A DNA stretch of 48,291 nucleotides, taken from assembly GCA_025352525.1 (NCBI GenBank), contig JANXTG010000056.1, positions 1 through 48,291 on the forward strand. The letters are read 5' to 3'. Source of the stretch: Ferruginibacter sp. Lineage in GTDB: Bacteria; Bacteroidota; Bacteroidia; Chitinophagales; Chitinophagaceae. Below are positions 15,846-26,089 of the stretch, one piece after another. The notes beneath the pieces were generated by a model. It saw nothing but the letters and a program-made list of their open reading frames with translations. It searched no databases and was not told the origin of the DNA. The position numbers were made by a program, and so were the translations under genes. Positions within the stretch are counted from its first letter, which is position 1. Each line of letters begins with the position of its first letter.

Positions 15846-18605
15846 ATGACCCAAAAACTTATTTTGCTTGCTTTCCTAAGTCTGTTTTTCCTTTTTGCAT
15901 CTGCACAAAAAATCGAAGTTTCTGGTACAGCAAAAGATACTGCAACAAAAGCAAGTTTAAAAAATGCAGTAGTAATGCTGCTTTCACCAAAAGATTCTAT
16001 CATAACGACATTTACAAGAGTTAGAGATGATGGCTCATATACACTAAAAAATGTACAGCCGGGTAAATATATTTTATCGGTAACCCATCCCAACTTTGGA
16101 GATTTTGTTGATGATATTGAAGTGAAAAGTGGTAATGAAATTTTAGCGCTTGTAGCAATGACACCAAAAAGTAAATTGATGGAAGCTGTAATTGTAAAAA
16201 GTGGAAACCCTATTCGTTTAAAAGGCGACACTACCATTTATACAGCAGATAGTTTTAAAGTAAGCGCCAATGCCAATGTAGAAGAATTGCTTAAAAAAAT
16301 GCCCGGTATACAGGTTGATAAAAATGGACAGATAAAAGCAATGGGGCAAACAGTTGAAAAAGTTTTAGTTGATGGCGAAGAATTTTTTGGGGATGATCCG
16401 GGAATGGCCGTAAAGAATTTACGGGCCGATGCAGTTAAAGAAGTACAGGTTTTCGATAAGAAAAGTGAGCAAAGCGAATTTACCGGCATAGATGATGGTA
16501 AGACGCAAAAGACCATCAACCTAAAATTAAAAGAAGATAAAAAGAAAGGATATTTTGGAAAAATTGACCTTGCCGGTGGGTTAAAAAAAGATATTGATGA
16601 CAGGTACAATGATAATATTTTACTGAGTTCTTTTAAAGGTAAAAGAAAAATTACGGGGTTTTTATTGAATGGAAATACCGGACAGGATGGACTTAACTGG
16701 CAAGATGAAGAAAAGTTTGGTGGGGGCAGCGATAACATGACATTTGATGAAGAAAGTGGAAATATTTATTATAGCAATGGTGGTAGCGATGGTGAACCGT
16801 ATGTAAATACCCAGAATGGTTTTATAACCAATTTAAATGCAGGTTTACAGTACAGCAATAAATTTAATAACAAAGCAACTTTAAATTTTTCTCCAAAATA
16901 CAATAGCCAACGATATAATAACAAAAAGCAAGTTTTTTCTCAAACACAGTTTAGAGATACATTATTTTTAAGAAATGCTACCGGGTTTTCAAACGTAAAC
17001 CGAAACAACATTAAGCTGAGAAGTAGCTATGATATTAAGTTAGATTCCAGTAACAGCTTAAAAATTACCGCTAACGGTAACTTTTATAATACAAAAAGTG
17101 TTGACAGTGAGGATGCTGTAACTACAGGTGAAAAAGGAACTTTAAAGAATGCTTCGTCTCGTTTTACAGATAATAATATTAAAAAAGATGTTCTCTCCGG
17201 TAACGCTATTTTAAAACATAAGTTTAAGAAAAATAGGCGAACGCTATCAATAAATGCTGACTGGAGTTTGATAGACAGCAAGGCAAATAATTTCTTAAAA
17301 TCCTACAATCAAGATTTCTTCAATAATCTTTTACAGAATATAGATCAGATGAAAGATAACATTAGAAGCACTACAACCGCTTCTACAAGAATCGTATATA
17401 CTGAACCTTTAAGTAAAGATTACTCACTGGAGTTGAGTTATCAACTTGGTGTTAATAATGGAAATAACAACCAAACAACGTACAACTATACTAACTCATC
17501 TGCCAAATACGACACTAGGGTTGATTCGCTGTCAAACAATTTTAAACAGAATATTGTTCAAAATATTACTTCAGCAAAAATTAATTACGCAAATAAAAAA
17601 ATTAAAATAAATATTGGATCAGGTATCAGTTTTGTAAACTTTGATTTAAGAGATCTTGATTATAATAAAACCTATAAAAGAAATTTTACAAATTTCTTCC
17701 CATCTGCAAATTTAAACTACACATATAAGTCTAATCACAGTTTAAGGGTATTTTATAGTGGTACGACAAGGCAGCCTACCATTGATCAGTTACAACCACT
17801 GAGAAATAATAACGATCAGTTTAATCAAACAATTGGAAATCCAAATCTGAGAAACTCTTTCAGCAATAACTTAAGTTTATCCCACAATGCATATAATTTT
17901 ATAAAAGATTTTTATATGTACCAATCAGTAGGTTTTAATTTAGAGAGGAATGCAATAACTTATGAAAGAACGATTGAAACCTCAGGAAAGACTACTTCCC
18001 GACCCATAAACACAAACGGAAATTTTTCTGGTAACTTATATGGCGGTGGTGGTTTTAAAATTAAAAAAATTGATACGAGGGTAAATCTCAATCAGAGTTT
18101 TAGCTACAGAAGAACAAATGACTTTTTGAATAGTGCAAAGAATTTATCCAACATTGTAAGTTCAGGTACTTCCCTATCTATTTCAAAAATGAAGGAAAAA
18201 AAGTATGATGTGAGTATTAGTAACAGAATAGATTACAACATTCAAAAAACTTCACAAATCAATTCCACCAATAGTTTTCGCACATACACTTTGGGGCTTG
18301 ATGGAACATTTTATTACAAAAAAGTGTGGTCTCTTATAAGCTCATATGAACTCTATGCTCGTCAGAAAACTGCACAGGTTTCGGCAATATCAAATAATTT
18401 GTGGAATGCAAAATTGCAGCGGACATTTAAAAAGGATGAGTTTACAGTATATGCCTCAGTCAATGATATTTTAAATCAAAATATTGGAGTGGACAGAAGT
18501 TATTATGGTACAACATTCACAGAAACGAGAAACGATAGACTACAGAGATATTTTTTAGTTGGCTTTACCTGGAACTTTAAAAACCAAGCAGCTAAAGCAA
18601 AATAA
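15846..18605 (+). CDS. Outer-membrane beta-barrel protein, TonB-receptor-like with carboxypeptidase-regulatory domain
   Basis: 919 aa. A signal peptide (1-20, ending ASAQ) is followed by a carboxypeptidase-D regulatory-like domain (about 23-105, with DGSYTLKNVQPGKY). A plug-like region (about 120-230) contains VEELLKKMPGIQVDKNGQI and VLVDGEEFFGDDP. The long remainder is rich in Asn, Ser and alternating aromatics, as in a barrel. This matches the outer membrane beta-barrel family (OMP_b-brl_3 type) of Bacteroidota rather than a classic SusC. No SusD-like partner follows. The substrate is unknown. A GLPGLI protein starts 23 bases downstream, so the two are probably one operon. Confidence 0.87.
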   Translation: MTQKLILLAFLSLFFLFASAQKIEVSGTAKDTATKASLKNAVVMLLSPKDSIITTFTRVRDDGSYTLKNVQPGKYILSVTHPNFGDFVDDIEVKSGNEILALVAMTPKSKLMEAVIVKSGNPIRLKGDTTIYTADSFKVSANANVEELLKKMPGIQVDKNGQIKAMGQTVEKVLVDGEEFFGDDPGMAVKNLRADAVKEVQVFDKKSEQSEFTGIDDGKTQKTINLKLKEDKKKGYFGKIDLAGGLKKDIDDRYNDNILLSSFKGKRKITGFLLNGNTGQDGLNWQDEEKFGGGSDNMTFDEESGNIYYSNGGSDGEPYVNTQNGFITNLNAGLQYSNKFNNKATLNFSPKYNSQRYNNKKQVFSQTQFRDTLFLRNATGFSNVNRNNIKLRSSYDIKLDSSNSLKITANGNFYNTKSVDSEDAVTTGEKGTLKNASSRFTDNNIKKDVLSGNAILKHKFKKNRRTLSINADWSLIDSKANNFLKSYNQDFFNNLLQNIDQMKDNIRSTTTASTRIVYTEPLSKDYSLELSYQLGVNNGNNNQTTYNYTNSSAKYDTRVDSLSNNFKQNIVQNITSAKINYANKKIKINIGSGISFVNFDLRDLDYNKTYKRNFTNFFPSANLNYTYKSNHSLRVFYSGTTRQPTIDQLQPLRNNNDQFNQTIGNPNLRNSFSNNLSLSHNAYNFIKDFYMYQSVGFNLERNAITYERTIETSGKTTSRPINTNGNFSGNLYGGGGFKIKKIDTRVNLNQSFSYRRTNDFLNSAKNLSNIVSSGTSLSISKMKEKKYDVSISNRIDYNIQKTSQINSTNSFRTYTLGLDGTFYYKKVWSLISSYELYARQKTAQVSAISNNLWNAKLQRTFKKDEFTVYASVNDILNQNIGVDRSYYGTTFTETRNDRLQRYFLVGFTWNFKNQAAKAK

Positions 18606-18628
18606 TTAAATAATAAAAAATCACTAAT

Positions 18629-19390
18629 TTGAAAAAGATCTTAATTTTTAGCATAGTTTTCCTTTCAATAATAAATGCAACTGCGCAGATTTTTATTGAT
18701 AAAGCCACAATACAGTACGAAGTGAAGTCCAACATAAAAAAGAATATGGGAAATGGTTCGTGGGAAGAAATGATGAAGGAAAAGCTCCCAACTTTTAAAA
18801 CCGGTTACTACACTTTTACATTTGCCGACAACAGAAGCATTTATAAGTTTGATCAATGGCCTGAAACAGAAAAGTTACCTGATTACATGCGGAAAGATGA
18901 TGAAAACAATACCTGGTATTTTGATCACAACACGGGTAAAATGATCATCCAAAAAAACATTTACGGCTCTGCCTTAAATATCGAAGACAGTATCATCAAC
19001 TTAAAATGGACACTTACCAACGAGAATCGAAACATAGCAGGCTTCAATTGCAAAAAGGCATTTACTAAAATATTTGATAGTGTTTATGTCTTTGCTTTCT
19101 ACACCGACGAAATTATGATATCAGGTGGCCCTTGTTCTATTAATGGATTACCCGGAATGATAATGGGATTAACAATCCCAAGATTATTTACATCGTGGAT
19201 TGCTACAAAAGTTTCTGTAAACAATGTTGATGTAAATAATATTAAGCCTACCCCTGCTAAAAAATATTTTACAATGCCTTTTATTGTAAAAACAGTCGAA
19301 GATCGTACGAAGGACTGGTACAGTTATGATGAGCAAACTGACGAAAATCTACAACAGAAAAATAGATTTATTTGGAATATGATGTTATAA
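18629..19390 (+). CDS. GLPGLI family protein
   Basis: 253 aa. A signal peptide covers 1-19 (ending ATAQ). The start is TTG at 18629; the KKILIFSIV signal sequence begins right there and no ATG lies nearby. The family name motif appears as CSINGLPGMIMGL, with GLPG at 173-176. A conserved GFNCKKAF at about 138-145 suggests a Cys pair with Cys169. GLPGLI proteins are exported, restricted to Bacteroidota and of unknown function, and they often accompany outer-membrane barrels as here. A physical partnership with the upstream barrel is an inference. Confidence 0.9.
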   Translation: MKKILIFSIVFLSIINATAQIFIDKATIQYEVKSNIKKNMGNGSWEEMMKEKLPTFKTGYYTFTFADNRSIYKFDQWPETEKLPDYMRKDDENNTWYFDHNTGKMIIQKNIYGSALNIEDSIINLKWTLTNENRNIAGFNCKKAFTKIFDSVYVFAFYTDEIMISGGPCSINGLPGMIMGLTIPRLFTSWIATKVSVNNVDVNNIKPTPAKKYFTMPFIVKTVEDRTKDWYSYDEQTDENLQQKNRFIWNMML

Positions 19391-19420
19391 GATTTCAGTG
19401 CAAAGTAACAATACACAATA

Positions 19421-19450
19421 AAAAAAGCAGCTTTTTAAAGCTGCTTTTTT
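19421..19450. terminator. Hairpin terminator between GLPGLI gene and glgC
   Basis: Long palindrome AAAAAAGCAGC ... GCTGCTTTTTT with a T run on both strands. It serves both converging genes. Confidence 0.8.
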
Positions 19451-19466
19451 TATAATTTATAAAAGA

Positions 19467-20744
19467 TTATAACTCGAATCCATCCATAATTGTAGCTCCT
19501 TTTTTAACTACTACTATTCCATCTTTTACAACAAATAAGGAGTGATCTAAATCGGGTAAATGTGAGCCCCCGTTTATTTTTACGTTGTTGCCAATCCGGC
19601 AATCTTTATCTGTAATTACATTTTTTAATTCGCAATTATCTCCAATACCAACTTTTGGTATCCCATGTTCAAAATTGTGAGCTATCTCTGCTATTGTTTC
19701 ATAAAAATCGTTACCCATTATGTAACAACTTTCCAACACACTTCCGCTTCCTATTCTGCTTCTAATACCTATTACAGAATTAGTAATAGATTTTGCGTGA
19801 ATGATACAACCCTCTGCTATCAATGATTGTGTAATAGTAGTACCACTTATTTTAGCCGGTGGCAACATACGTGCACGACTAAAAATCATTCTCTGGTTAT
19901 CAAATAAATTAAAAGGTGGAATATCCATCGTAAGCGCAAGGTTAGCTTCAAAAAATGAATGTATATTTCCAATATCAGTCCAGTACCCACCATATTGGTA
20001 ACTGATAACATTGTATTTGCTAATAGCATCAGGAATTATTTCTTTACCAAAATCTGTGGCATCTTTTTTTTCTGTCTCAAGCAAATCAAACAACACTTTT
20101 TTAGAGAATATATAAATACCCATTGATGCAAGATAATTGCGCTGCATTACCTGCATATCTGCACCGGTATCACTAAGCCATGCAGGTAAAAGTTCTGCCG
20201 AAGGTTTTTCTATAAAAGAGGTTATATGGTGCGTTTCATTTGATTTTAATATACCGAATTCTGTGGCCTCTCTTTCATTTACAGGAATAGTTGCTATCGT
20301 AATATCTGCACCTGCATTTTGATGGTTGTCTATCATTTCTGCAAAGTCCATTTGATACAACTGGTCACCGCTTAAAATAAGGACATATTCAAAATCATTT
20401 TTTTCAATATGTTTTAATGATTGCCTTACTGCATCTGCAGTTCCCTGAAACCAACCTAGGCTATCCGGAGTTTGCTCCGCAGCCAGAATATCTACAAAGC
20501 CGCTGCTAAAACCACTAAACTGATAAGTGTTTTTAATGTGCTTATTAAGCGATGCTGAATTGTATTGTGTAAGCACAAACATGCGGTTAATATTGCTGTT
20601 TATGCAGTTAGAAATTGGGATATCTACCAATCTGTATTTTCCTGCAATAGGTACGGCAGGCTTGCTTCTTGTTGCTGTTAGTGGATATAGCCTGGAGCCT
20701 GCACCACCACCTAAAATTACTGCTACTACTTGTTTGCTAGTCAT
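19467..20744 (-). CDS. glgC: Glucose-1-phosphate adenylyltransferase
   Basis: 425 aa from the ATG at 20744; a longer in-frame start at 20795 would run into glgA and add residues with no family match. It makes ADP-glucose from glucose-1-phosphate and ATP, the committed step of glycogen synthesis. The N-terminus has ILGGGAGSRLYPLT and SKPAVPIAGKYRLVD, followed by GTADAVRQ and FIEKPS (sugar-phosphate binding). The C-terminal third is a left-handed beta-helix with hexapeptide repeats, such as SVIGIRSRIGSGSVL and CRIGNNVKING. It starts 4 bases after glgA and is clearly cotranscribed with it. Confidence 0.95.
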   Translation of the reverse strand: MTSKQVVAVILGGGAGSRLYPLTATRSKPAVPIAGKYRLVDIPISNCINSNINRMFVLTQYNSASLNKHIKNTYQFSGFSSGFVDILAAEQTPDSLGWFQGTADAVRQSLKHIEKNDFEYVLILSGDQLYQMDFAEMIDNHQNAGADITIATIPVNEREATEFGILKSNETHHITSFIEKPSAELLPAWLSDTGADMQVMQRNYLASMGIYIFSKKVLFDLLETEKKDATDFGKEIIPDAISKYNVISYQYGGYWTDIGNIHSFFEANLALTMDIPPFNLFDNQRMIFSRARMLPPAKISGTTITQSLIAEGCIIHAKSITNSVIGIRSRIGSGSVLESCYIMGNDFYETIAEIAHNFEHGIPKVGIGDNCELKNVITDKDCRIGNNVKINGGSHLPDLDHSLFVVKDGIVVVKKGATIMDGFEL

Positions 20745-20748
20745 GGTT

Positions 20749-22170
20749 TTATTTATTTTGAACAGAATTGTAAAGATTAATATATTGTTGTGCACTTGCT
20801 ATCCAGCTGTTGTCAATCTCCATCATCTTTTTTCTAATTGCTTTCATCTTTTTTTTGTCTTGAAAAAGTTCAAGTGCCCGTTTTATAGAAATATCAATAT
20901 CTGTTAATGAAGCATAATCAAAACATAAACCGTAACCGTTTTCTTCGTCAATATCTTTTACCGTATCTTTTAATCCGCCTGTTCTTCTAACTACAGGTAC
21001 AGTACCATAACGCATAGCATACAACTGGTTTAAACCACAGGGCTCTACCCTGCTCGGCATCAGTAAAAAATCTGCGCCGGCGTACATCAGATGACTTAAT
21101 TTTTCATTGTAGGTTATTTGAGAATTGTAATAACCAACAAATTTATTTTGCAAAACCATCAGTTCGTTTTCAATTTCTGGATCACCACTTCCCAAGATTA
21201 GAAAATTTAATTTTCCTTGATATTGATTCAAAGCATTGTTGATGGCATCGGCCAAAAGATCAGCAGCTTTGTCCTGAACTAACCTGCCGATAAAAATAAA
21301 TAACGGAAGGGTTTTATCCAATTCAAAATCATCACAAAGTTTTTTCTTGTTAAGCGCTTTACCTTCTGTAAAATCTTTTACAGAAAAATTATCAAGTATA
21401 AATGTATCCGCTAGGGGATTCCAAACTTTATAATCTATACCATTTATAATACCCGTGCATTTAAAACTTTCAGCTTGAAACAAATTTTCCAGGCCATTTG
21501 CATCGTCCATTAACTCCAGCATATAACCTGGGCTTACAGTATTTACTGCATCAGCACTTTTAATACCACAAGCAAGTGGGTTCAAAAGGTTACGCCAGTC
21601 AAGCATTCCCCATTTCCAGGTATTCCATGCAGGTAAGTACGCAGCCTTTTCCCAACCCATCCAGCCTTGGTATTGAGCATTGTGTATGGTAAGTACCGTC
21701 GGTATATTTTTTAATTTTCTATACGCAAAACATTCGTGTATCATAAATGGAATAAGCGCTGCATGGTGATCGTGCACATGTACAACATCCGGCAAATGTT
21801 CCCATTTGTTTAACCACTCCAAAACCGAAATCTGAAAAGCAACAAATCTTTCTGTGTCATCATCGTAGCCATAAACCTTTTCTCTGTCCAGCAAGCCGTT
21901 GATATCTACACAATACAAATCAAAGCCAAGTTTATTTTCTTTTTCTTTAATAATAGTAAAATCAAAGTTCATTTTTTCCATTGAAAAATTTCCCTTGTGT
22001 ACAACCTCCCATTCATTTTCATACAAAAATTTTGTTCGATACATGGGCATTACCACTTTTGCAATATGCCCCTGCGTTTGAAGGTATTTTGGTAGTGCAC
22101 CCACAACATCTGCAAGCCCTCCAACTTTTGCCATTGGATAACACTCAGCACTTACATGAATAATTTCCAT
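20749..22170 (-). CDS. glgA: Glycogen synthase (ADP-glucose type)
   Basis: 473 aa GT5/GT-B enzyme that extends alpha-1,4-glucan from ADP-glucose. The N-terminal ADP-glucose motif AKVGGLADVVGALP is at about 14-27, HVHDHHAAL lies near 130-138, and the C-terminal domain has FIGRLVQDKA and the catalytic-site region PSRVEPCGLNQLYAM, with TGGLKDTV near the end. It is first in the minus-strand glgA-glgC pair. The divergent gene upstream is a hexose transporter 191 bases away, so the intergenic region probably holds promoters for both storage and uptake. Confidence 0.95.
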   Translation of the reverse strand: MEIIHVSAECYPMAKVGGLADVVGALPKYLQTQGHIAKVVMPMYRTKFLYENEWEVVHKGNFSMEKMNFDFTIIKEKENKLGFDLYCVDINGLLDREKVYGYDDDTERFVAFQISVLEWLNKWEHLPDVVHVHDHHAALIPFMIHECFAYRKLKNIPTVLTIHNAQYQGWMGWEKAAYLPAWNTWKWGMLDWRNLLNPLACGIKSADAVNTVSPGYMLELMDDANGLENLFQAESFKCTGIINGIDYKVWNPLADTFILDNFSVKDFTEGKALNKKKLCDDFELDKTLPLFIFIGRLVQDKAADLLADAINNALNQYQGKLNFLILGSGDPEIENELMVLQNKFVGYYNSQITYNEKLSHLMYAGADFLLMPSRVEPCGLNQLYAMRYGTVPVVRRTGGLKDTVKDIDEENGYGLCFDYASLTDIDISIKRALELFQDKKKMKAIRKKMMEIDNSWIASAQQYINLYNSVQNK

Positions 22171-22361
22171 ATTGCAGTTAAATATTTAAGATGAATTTAT
22201 GAAGTAAATTCTGAATAAATTTAAAACCAACAGCAAAAAATATTTTTATAAATTATTAAGAAAGGTAATGACTTATAAAAATCTTAATAAGATTATAACT
22301 GATAAATTATTTTTTCGTTAATAAATATTTACACTATTTTGAGACACAAAACGAATCTAAC

Positions 22362-24080
22362 ATGATCTCAACTATAGATGACAAATTAAGTTCTTCTTCC
22401 GAGGGAAAATTTATACCTACCAATTATGGTGCATTGGGTACGTTGGTAACCGTATTTTTCTTTTGGGGTTTTATTGCTGCAGGTAACAGTGTATTTATAC
22501 CATTCTGTAAACACAAATTTAATTTGGATCAGTTTCAAAGCCAGTTAGTAGATACTGCTTTTTACTTTGCATATTTTATTGGAGCACTTACATTGTTTGC
22601 AGTTGGTGCTATGAAGGGGAATGATCCTGTTGCAAAATGGGGCTACAAAAAAGGTATTGTTTATGGTTTACTTTTTTCTGCAATGGGAGCTGTGGTAATG
22701 ATCATTGCGGTTAAAATCGGTACATTCCCTGGTATGCTTGCAGGTTTATTTGTTGTAGCACTTGGTTTTTCATTACAACAAACCGCTGCACAGCCTTTTG
22801 CCATTGCGCTCGGAGATCCAAGCACAGGAACAAGCCGAGTAACCCTAGGTGGTGCTATTAATTCATTTGGTACTACTATTGGTCCCTTGGTTGTTGGGCT
22901 TGCATTGTTTGGTACTACTGCAGCAATTACCGATGCAAAAATTGCAGGGCTGGATTTAGGAAGTGTTATTCTTTTATACTCATGTGTTGGGGGATTATTT
23001 ATTGCTGCAGCTGCCTTATTTTATTTTTCCAAAAAAGTACCTGCAGGCGTAACTATAGAAAAAACCGAAAAAGCAAATAAAGCTTTAAGTATGTTGCTAA
23101 TTATTACTGGCCTACTTGCAGTAATGTTTGTACCTATTTTTAGCAGTTACAAAGGCGACCCTACTTTGTTGAGCGATGTAGATAAACATTCTTTAGAAGC
23201 TTACAGATTAAAATGGCTGCTTGGGGCATTTGCAATTATTGTAATTGGGTTGGTTTATATTAATGTTTCAGCTAAAAAAAATCCGATAGGTTGGGGAGCA
23301 ATGAAATATCCTCAATTGTTGCTGGGTATGTTAGGTATATTCTTTTATGTTGGTGTTGAGGTAACCGTTGGAAGTAATTTATCTGAACTTTTAAGACATG
23401 CAGATTTTGGTGGTTTGTCCTCCTCGGAAGCTACACCTTATGTAGCCATGTATTGGGGAAGTTTAATGATAGGAAGATGGGCAGGAGCAGTTTCTGCATT
23501 CGGGTTGTCAAAACAAAAAAGAATTATTTTACAATTTATAGTACCACTTATTGCGTTTATTGTTTTATTGTTGGTAAACAGTGGTTTTGGTTACAATATG
23601 GTTCCTCTTTATTATTATGTAATCTGCGTATTTATTCAAATTGCAGCATTTTTTATTAGTAATGATAAACCTGCAAGAACACTTTTAATATTTTCATTGT
23701 TAGGTGTTGCTGCCATGATCATCGGTACGCAAACCACCGGAACTGTAGCCATCTATGCATTTTTAAGTGGCGGACTTTGCTGCTCTATAATGTGGCCCTC
23801 TATTTTCAGTTTATCTGTTGCAGGGTTGGGAAAATATACAACACAAGGTTCAGCATTTTTGATAATGATGATTTTAGGTGGTGGTATCATTCCTCCCATT
23901 CAGGGTAAATTTGCAGATTATCTTCAGGCAGGCTCTACAGTTGATGGATATGGCATACACGCTTCTTACTGGATTGCAGCTGCATGTTATGGATATTTAG
24001 CCTTTTTCGCTTTTGTAGTAAAAGGAATTTTAAGCAAACAAGGAATAAAATATGAAGCAACCGAAACAACCGCTCATTAA
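22362..24080 (+). CDS. MFS sugar transporter, FucP/GluP-like, with extra central helices
   Basis: 572 aa inner-membrane protein. The N-terminal half shows [29 protein letters not shown] and [18 protein letters not shown], features of the fucose and glucose/galactose:H+ symporter group. Usual members have about 410-440 residues and 12 helices. This one has an additional stretch between the halves (about 240-305) with two more hydrophobic segments, and further extra hydrophobic segments in the second half, giving about 14-16 helices. It is followed by a ROK sugar kinase whose ATG is 19 bases after the stop, so uptake and phosphorylation of a hexose, probably glucose, is likely. The divergent glgA supports this. 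Confidence 0.87.
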   Translation: MISTIDDKLSSSSEGKFIPTNYGALGTLVTVFFFWGFIAAGNSVFIPFCKHKFNLDQFQSQLVDTAFYFAYFIGALTLFAVGAMKGNDPVAKWGYKKGIVYGLLFSAMGAVVMIIAVKIGTFPGMLAGLFVVALGFSLQQTAAQPFAIALGDPSTGTSRVTLGGAINSFGTTIGPLVVGLALFGTTAAITDAKIAGLDLGSVILLYSCVGGLFIAAAALFYFSKKVPAGVTIEKTEKANKALSMLLIITGLLAVMFVPIFSSYKGDPTLLSDVDKHSLEAYRLKWLLGAFAIIVIGLVYINVSAKKNPIGWGAMKYPQLLLGMLGIFFYVGVEVTVGSNLSELLRHADFGGLSSSEATPYVAMYWGSLMIGRWAGAVSAFGLSKQKRIILQFIVPLIAFIVLLLVNSGFGYNMVPLYYYVICVFIQIAAFFISNDKPARTLLIFSLLGVAAMIIGTQTTGTVAIYAFLSGGLCCSIMWPSIFSLSVAGLGKYTTQGSAFLIMMILGGGIIPPIQGKFADYLQAGSTVDGYGIHASYWIAAACYGYLAFFAFVVKGILSKQGIKYEATETTAH

Positions 24081-24099
24081 TTACAACAAGCTAATAAAA

Positions 24100-25059
24100 A
24101 TGCTAGATATATCTAACGATCATGCAATAGGAATTGATATTGGTGGGACAAATACTAAATATGGTATTGTAAATCATCGTGGCCAGATTGTATTTGAAGG
24201 CTCAATAAAAACAGATTCTTATCCCATTATAAGTGATTTTATCGATGCGCTCTACGAAAAGCTTCAACCCGAAATAGAAAGGCTAAAAGGTATACATGTT
24301 GTGGGAATCGGTATGGGAGCGCCCAACGGAAATTTTTATACCGGCACAATTGACTATGCTCCAAATTTGCATTGGAAAGGAATTATTCCTTTGGCAGATT
24401 TAATGACAGAAAAATTTAATCTGACAGCAAAATTAACGAACGATGCAAATGCTGCCGCTGTTGGCGAAATGATGTATGGTGCAGCAAGAGGTATGAAAGA
24501 TTTTATAATGATTACTTTAGGGACAGGTGTTGGTAGTGGTATTTTTGCTAATGGAGAATTAATTCTCGGTCATGATGGATTTGCAGGAGAACTGGGGCAT
24601 ACTATAGTTGTACCCGGAGGAAGAGTACACCCCAACACCGGTTCCATGGGTTCGCTGGAAAGTTATGCAAGTGCAACAGGTGTTACCATAACTGCCATAG
24701 AATACATGACCGGTACTGACGAACCAAGTGTATTGAGAGAAATTCCCCAAAACGAACTTAACAGTAAAATGGTTTTTGATGCGGCTTTGGCAGACGATTC
24801 TCTTGCCAAAAAAGTATTTAAAAGTACAGGCGATATTTTAGGGATGGCGCTGGCAAATTTTGTAATGTTTTCCTCGCCGCAGGCAATAATTTTATTTGGC
24901 GGGCTTACAAAAGCGGGAGATATTTTAATGAAGCCTGTAAAGGATAGTATGGAAAGAAACCTTTTGCCCATCTTCCAAAATAAAGTACAGCTTATTTTTA
25001 GCGAATTAAAAGAAAGCGATGCTGCTATTTTAGGAGCAAGTGCATTGGTGTGGGGATAG
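24100..25059 (+). CDS. ROK-family sugar kinase, probably glucokinase, without the zinc cysteines
   Basis: 319 aa from the ATG at 24100 (MLDISNDHAIG); an in-frame ATG at 24052 would overlap the transporter gene and adds nothing family-like. The phosphate-binding loop IGIDIGGTNTKYG, the catalytic Asp115 in LTNDANAAAVGE, ITLGTGVGSG and GELGHT (His167) are all intact. The canonical ROK zinc motif CxCGxxGCxE, expected just after GHTIVVPGG, is replaced by RVHPNTGSMGSLESYAS with no cysteine, so the fold must be stabilised differently. I believe a Bacteroidota subgroup shares this. Placement after a hexose transporter suggests glucose 6-phosphorylation; another hexose or N-acetylhexosamine is possible. 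Confidence 0.88.
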   Translation: MLDISNDHAIGIDIGGTNTKYGIVNHRGQIVFEGSIKTDSYPIISDFIDALYEKLQPEIERLKGIHVVGIGMGAPNGNFYTGTIDYAPNLHWKGIIPLADLMTEKFNLTAKLTNDANAAAVGEMMYGAARGMKDFIMITLGTGVGSGIFANGELILGHDGFAGELGHTIVVPGGRVHPNTGSMGSLESYASATGVTITAIEYMTGTDEPSVLREIPQNELNSKMVFDAALADDSLAKKVFKSTGDILGMALANFVMFSSPQAIILFGGLTKAGDILMKPVKDSMERNLLPIFQNKVQLIFSELKESDAAILGASALVWG

Positions 25060-25085
25060 CAAAATATTTTATTCCAATTATTTTT

Positions 25086-25120
25086 AAAAGAGATGCAAAA
25101 AGTGCATTTCTTTTTTTTTA
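25086..25120 (+). terminator. Hairpin terminator after the ROK kinase
   Basis: Stem GAGATGCA / TGCATTTC (25090-25097 and 25103-25110, one G-T pair) followed by a run of at least nine T. Confidence 0.7.
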
Positions 25121-25223
25121 ATATTTTTTTTTAATCTATACTTTTATAAATGGTTAAAATCATTTTAACAGTAGTTTATAAATAGATTACTCTGCAAATG
25201 TTACTAACTTTAGATAAAAAATC

Positions 25224-26063
25224 ATGAGTAAAGTTTGGTTAATAACAGGGTGCTCCACCGGCTTTGGTAGAGAATTGGCAAAATATGTTTTGGAAAGCGG
25301 CAACAAAGCTGCTGTTACTGCAAGAAAGCCAGAAGACATACAGGATATTGTTGATGATAATAAAGAAAATGCGATTGCATTAAAATTAGATGTCACAAAG
25401 GAAGATGAAATTAAAGCTGCAGTTGCTGATACAATCGCCAAATTTGGCAAAATAGATGTTTTGGTAAATAATGCCGGTATCGGATACTTTGGTGCAATAG
25501 AAGAAAGCGAAGAAGATGCAATTAGAAAAATGTTTGAAATAAATGTATTTGGTCTTGCAAAAATGACGCAGGAAGTTTTGCCGCAAATGCGGAAACAAAA
25601 AAGTGGTCATATTGTAAACGTAGCATCAATTGGTGGGTTGCGTTCTTTTCCCGGTGTAGGTTTTTACAATGCTACCAAATATGCGGTTGATGGTTTATCA
25701 GAAGCATTAGCAAAAGAAACTGCACATCTTGGAATAAAAGTTACTATCGTTTGTCCAAGTGGTTTCCGTACTGACTGGGCAGGTCGTTCAGCGGAAGACA
25801 GTCCGATTAAAATTGATGATTACGCAACTACTGCAGGTCAAAATAAATCTAATATAAGAGGCTACAGCGGTAACCAACCCGGTGACCCTGCACGTGCTGC
25901 AAAAGCAATTGTAAAAGCGGTTGATTCAGAAAATCCACCTTTACGTTTATTACTTGGGGTGGCAGCATTAAGTGGTGCAAGAGCCAAGTTGGAAGAATTA
26001 AAAAAAGATTTTGATGCATGGGAAGAAACCACTGTAGGTGCAGATTTTCCAAAAGAAGCTTAG
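25224..26063 (+). CDS. Short-chain dehydrogenase/reductase
   Basis: 279 aa classical SDR. The NAD(P)-binding TGCSTGFG motif is at 8-15, NNAG follows the fourth strand (about 86-89), the catalytic Ser lies in NVASIGG (about 133) and the Tyr/Lys pair in YNATK (about 152-156). The loop ARKPED after the second strand, with a basic residue, hints at NADP preference. The substrate is not predictable. It appears to be a single gene with its own strong terminator. Confidence 0.9.
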   Translation: MSKVWLITGCSTGFGRELAKYVLESGNKAAVTARKPEDIQDIVDDNKENAIALKLDVTKEDEIKAAVADTIAKFGKIDVLVNNAGIGYFGAIEESEEDAIRKMFEINVFGLAKMTQEVLPQMRKQKSGHIVNVASIGGLRSFPGVGFYNATKYAVDGLSEALAKETAHLGIKVTIVCPSGFRTDWAGRSAEDSPIKIDDYATTAGQNKSNIRGYSGNQPGDPARAAKAIVKAVDSENPPLRLLLGVAALSGARAKLEELKKDFDAWEETTVGADFPKEA

Positions 26064-26066
26064 TAT

Positions 26067-26089
26067 AATGCCGGTTCACAACCGGCATT
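26067..26089 (+). terminator. Hairpin terminator after the SDR gene
   Basis: Ten-base perfect stem AATGCCGGTT / AACCGGCATT with a three-base loop, then a T-rich run. Confidence 0.85.

Noticed and set aside
20745..20795. Upstream start for glgC
   Set aside because: It runs into glgA; the ATG at 20744 begins the conserved nucleotide-sugar fold directly.
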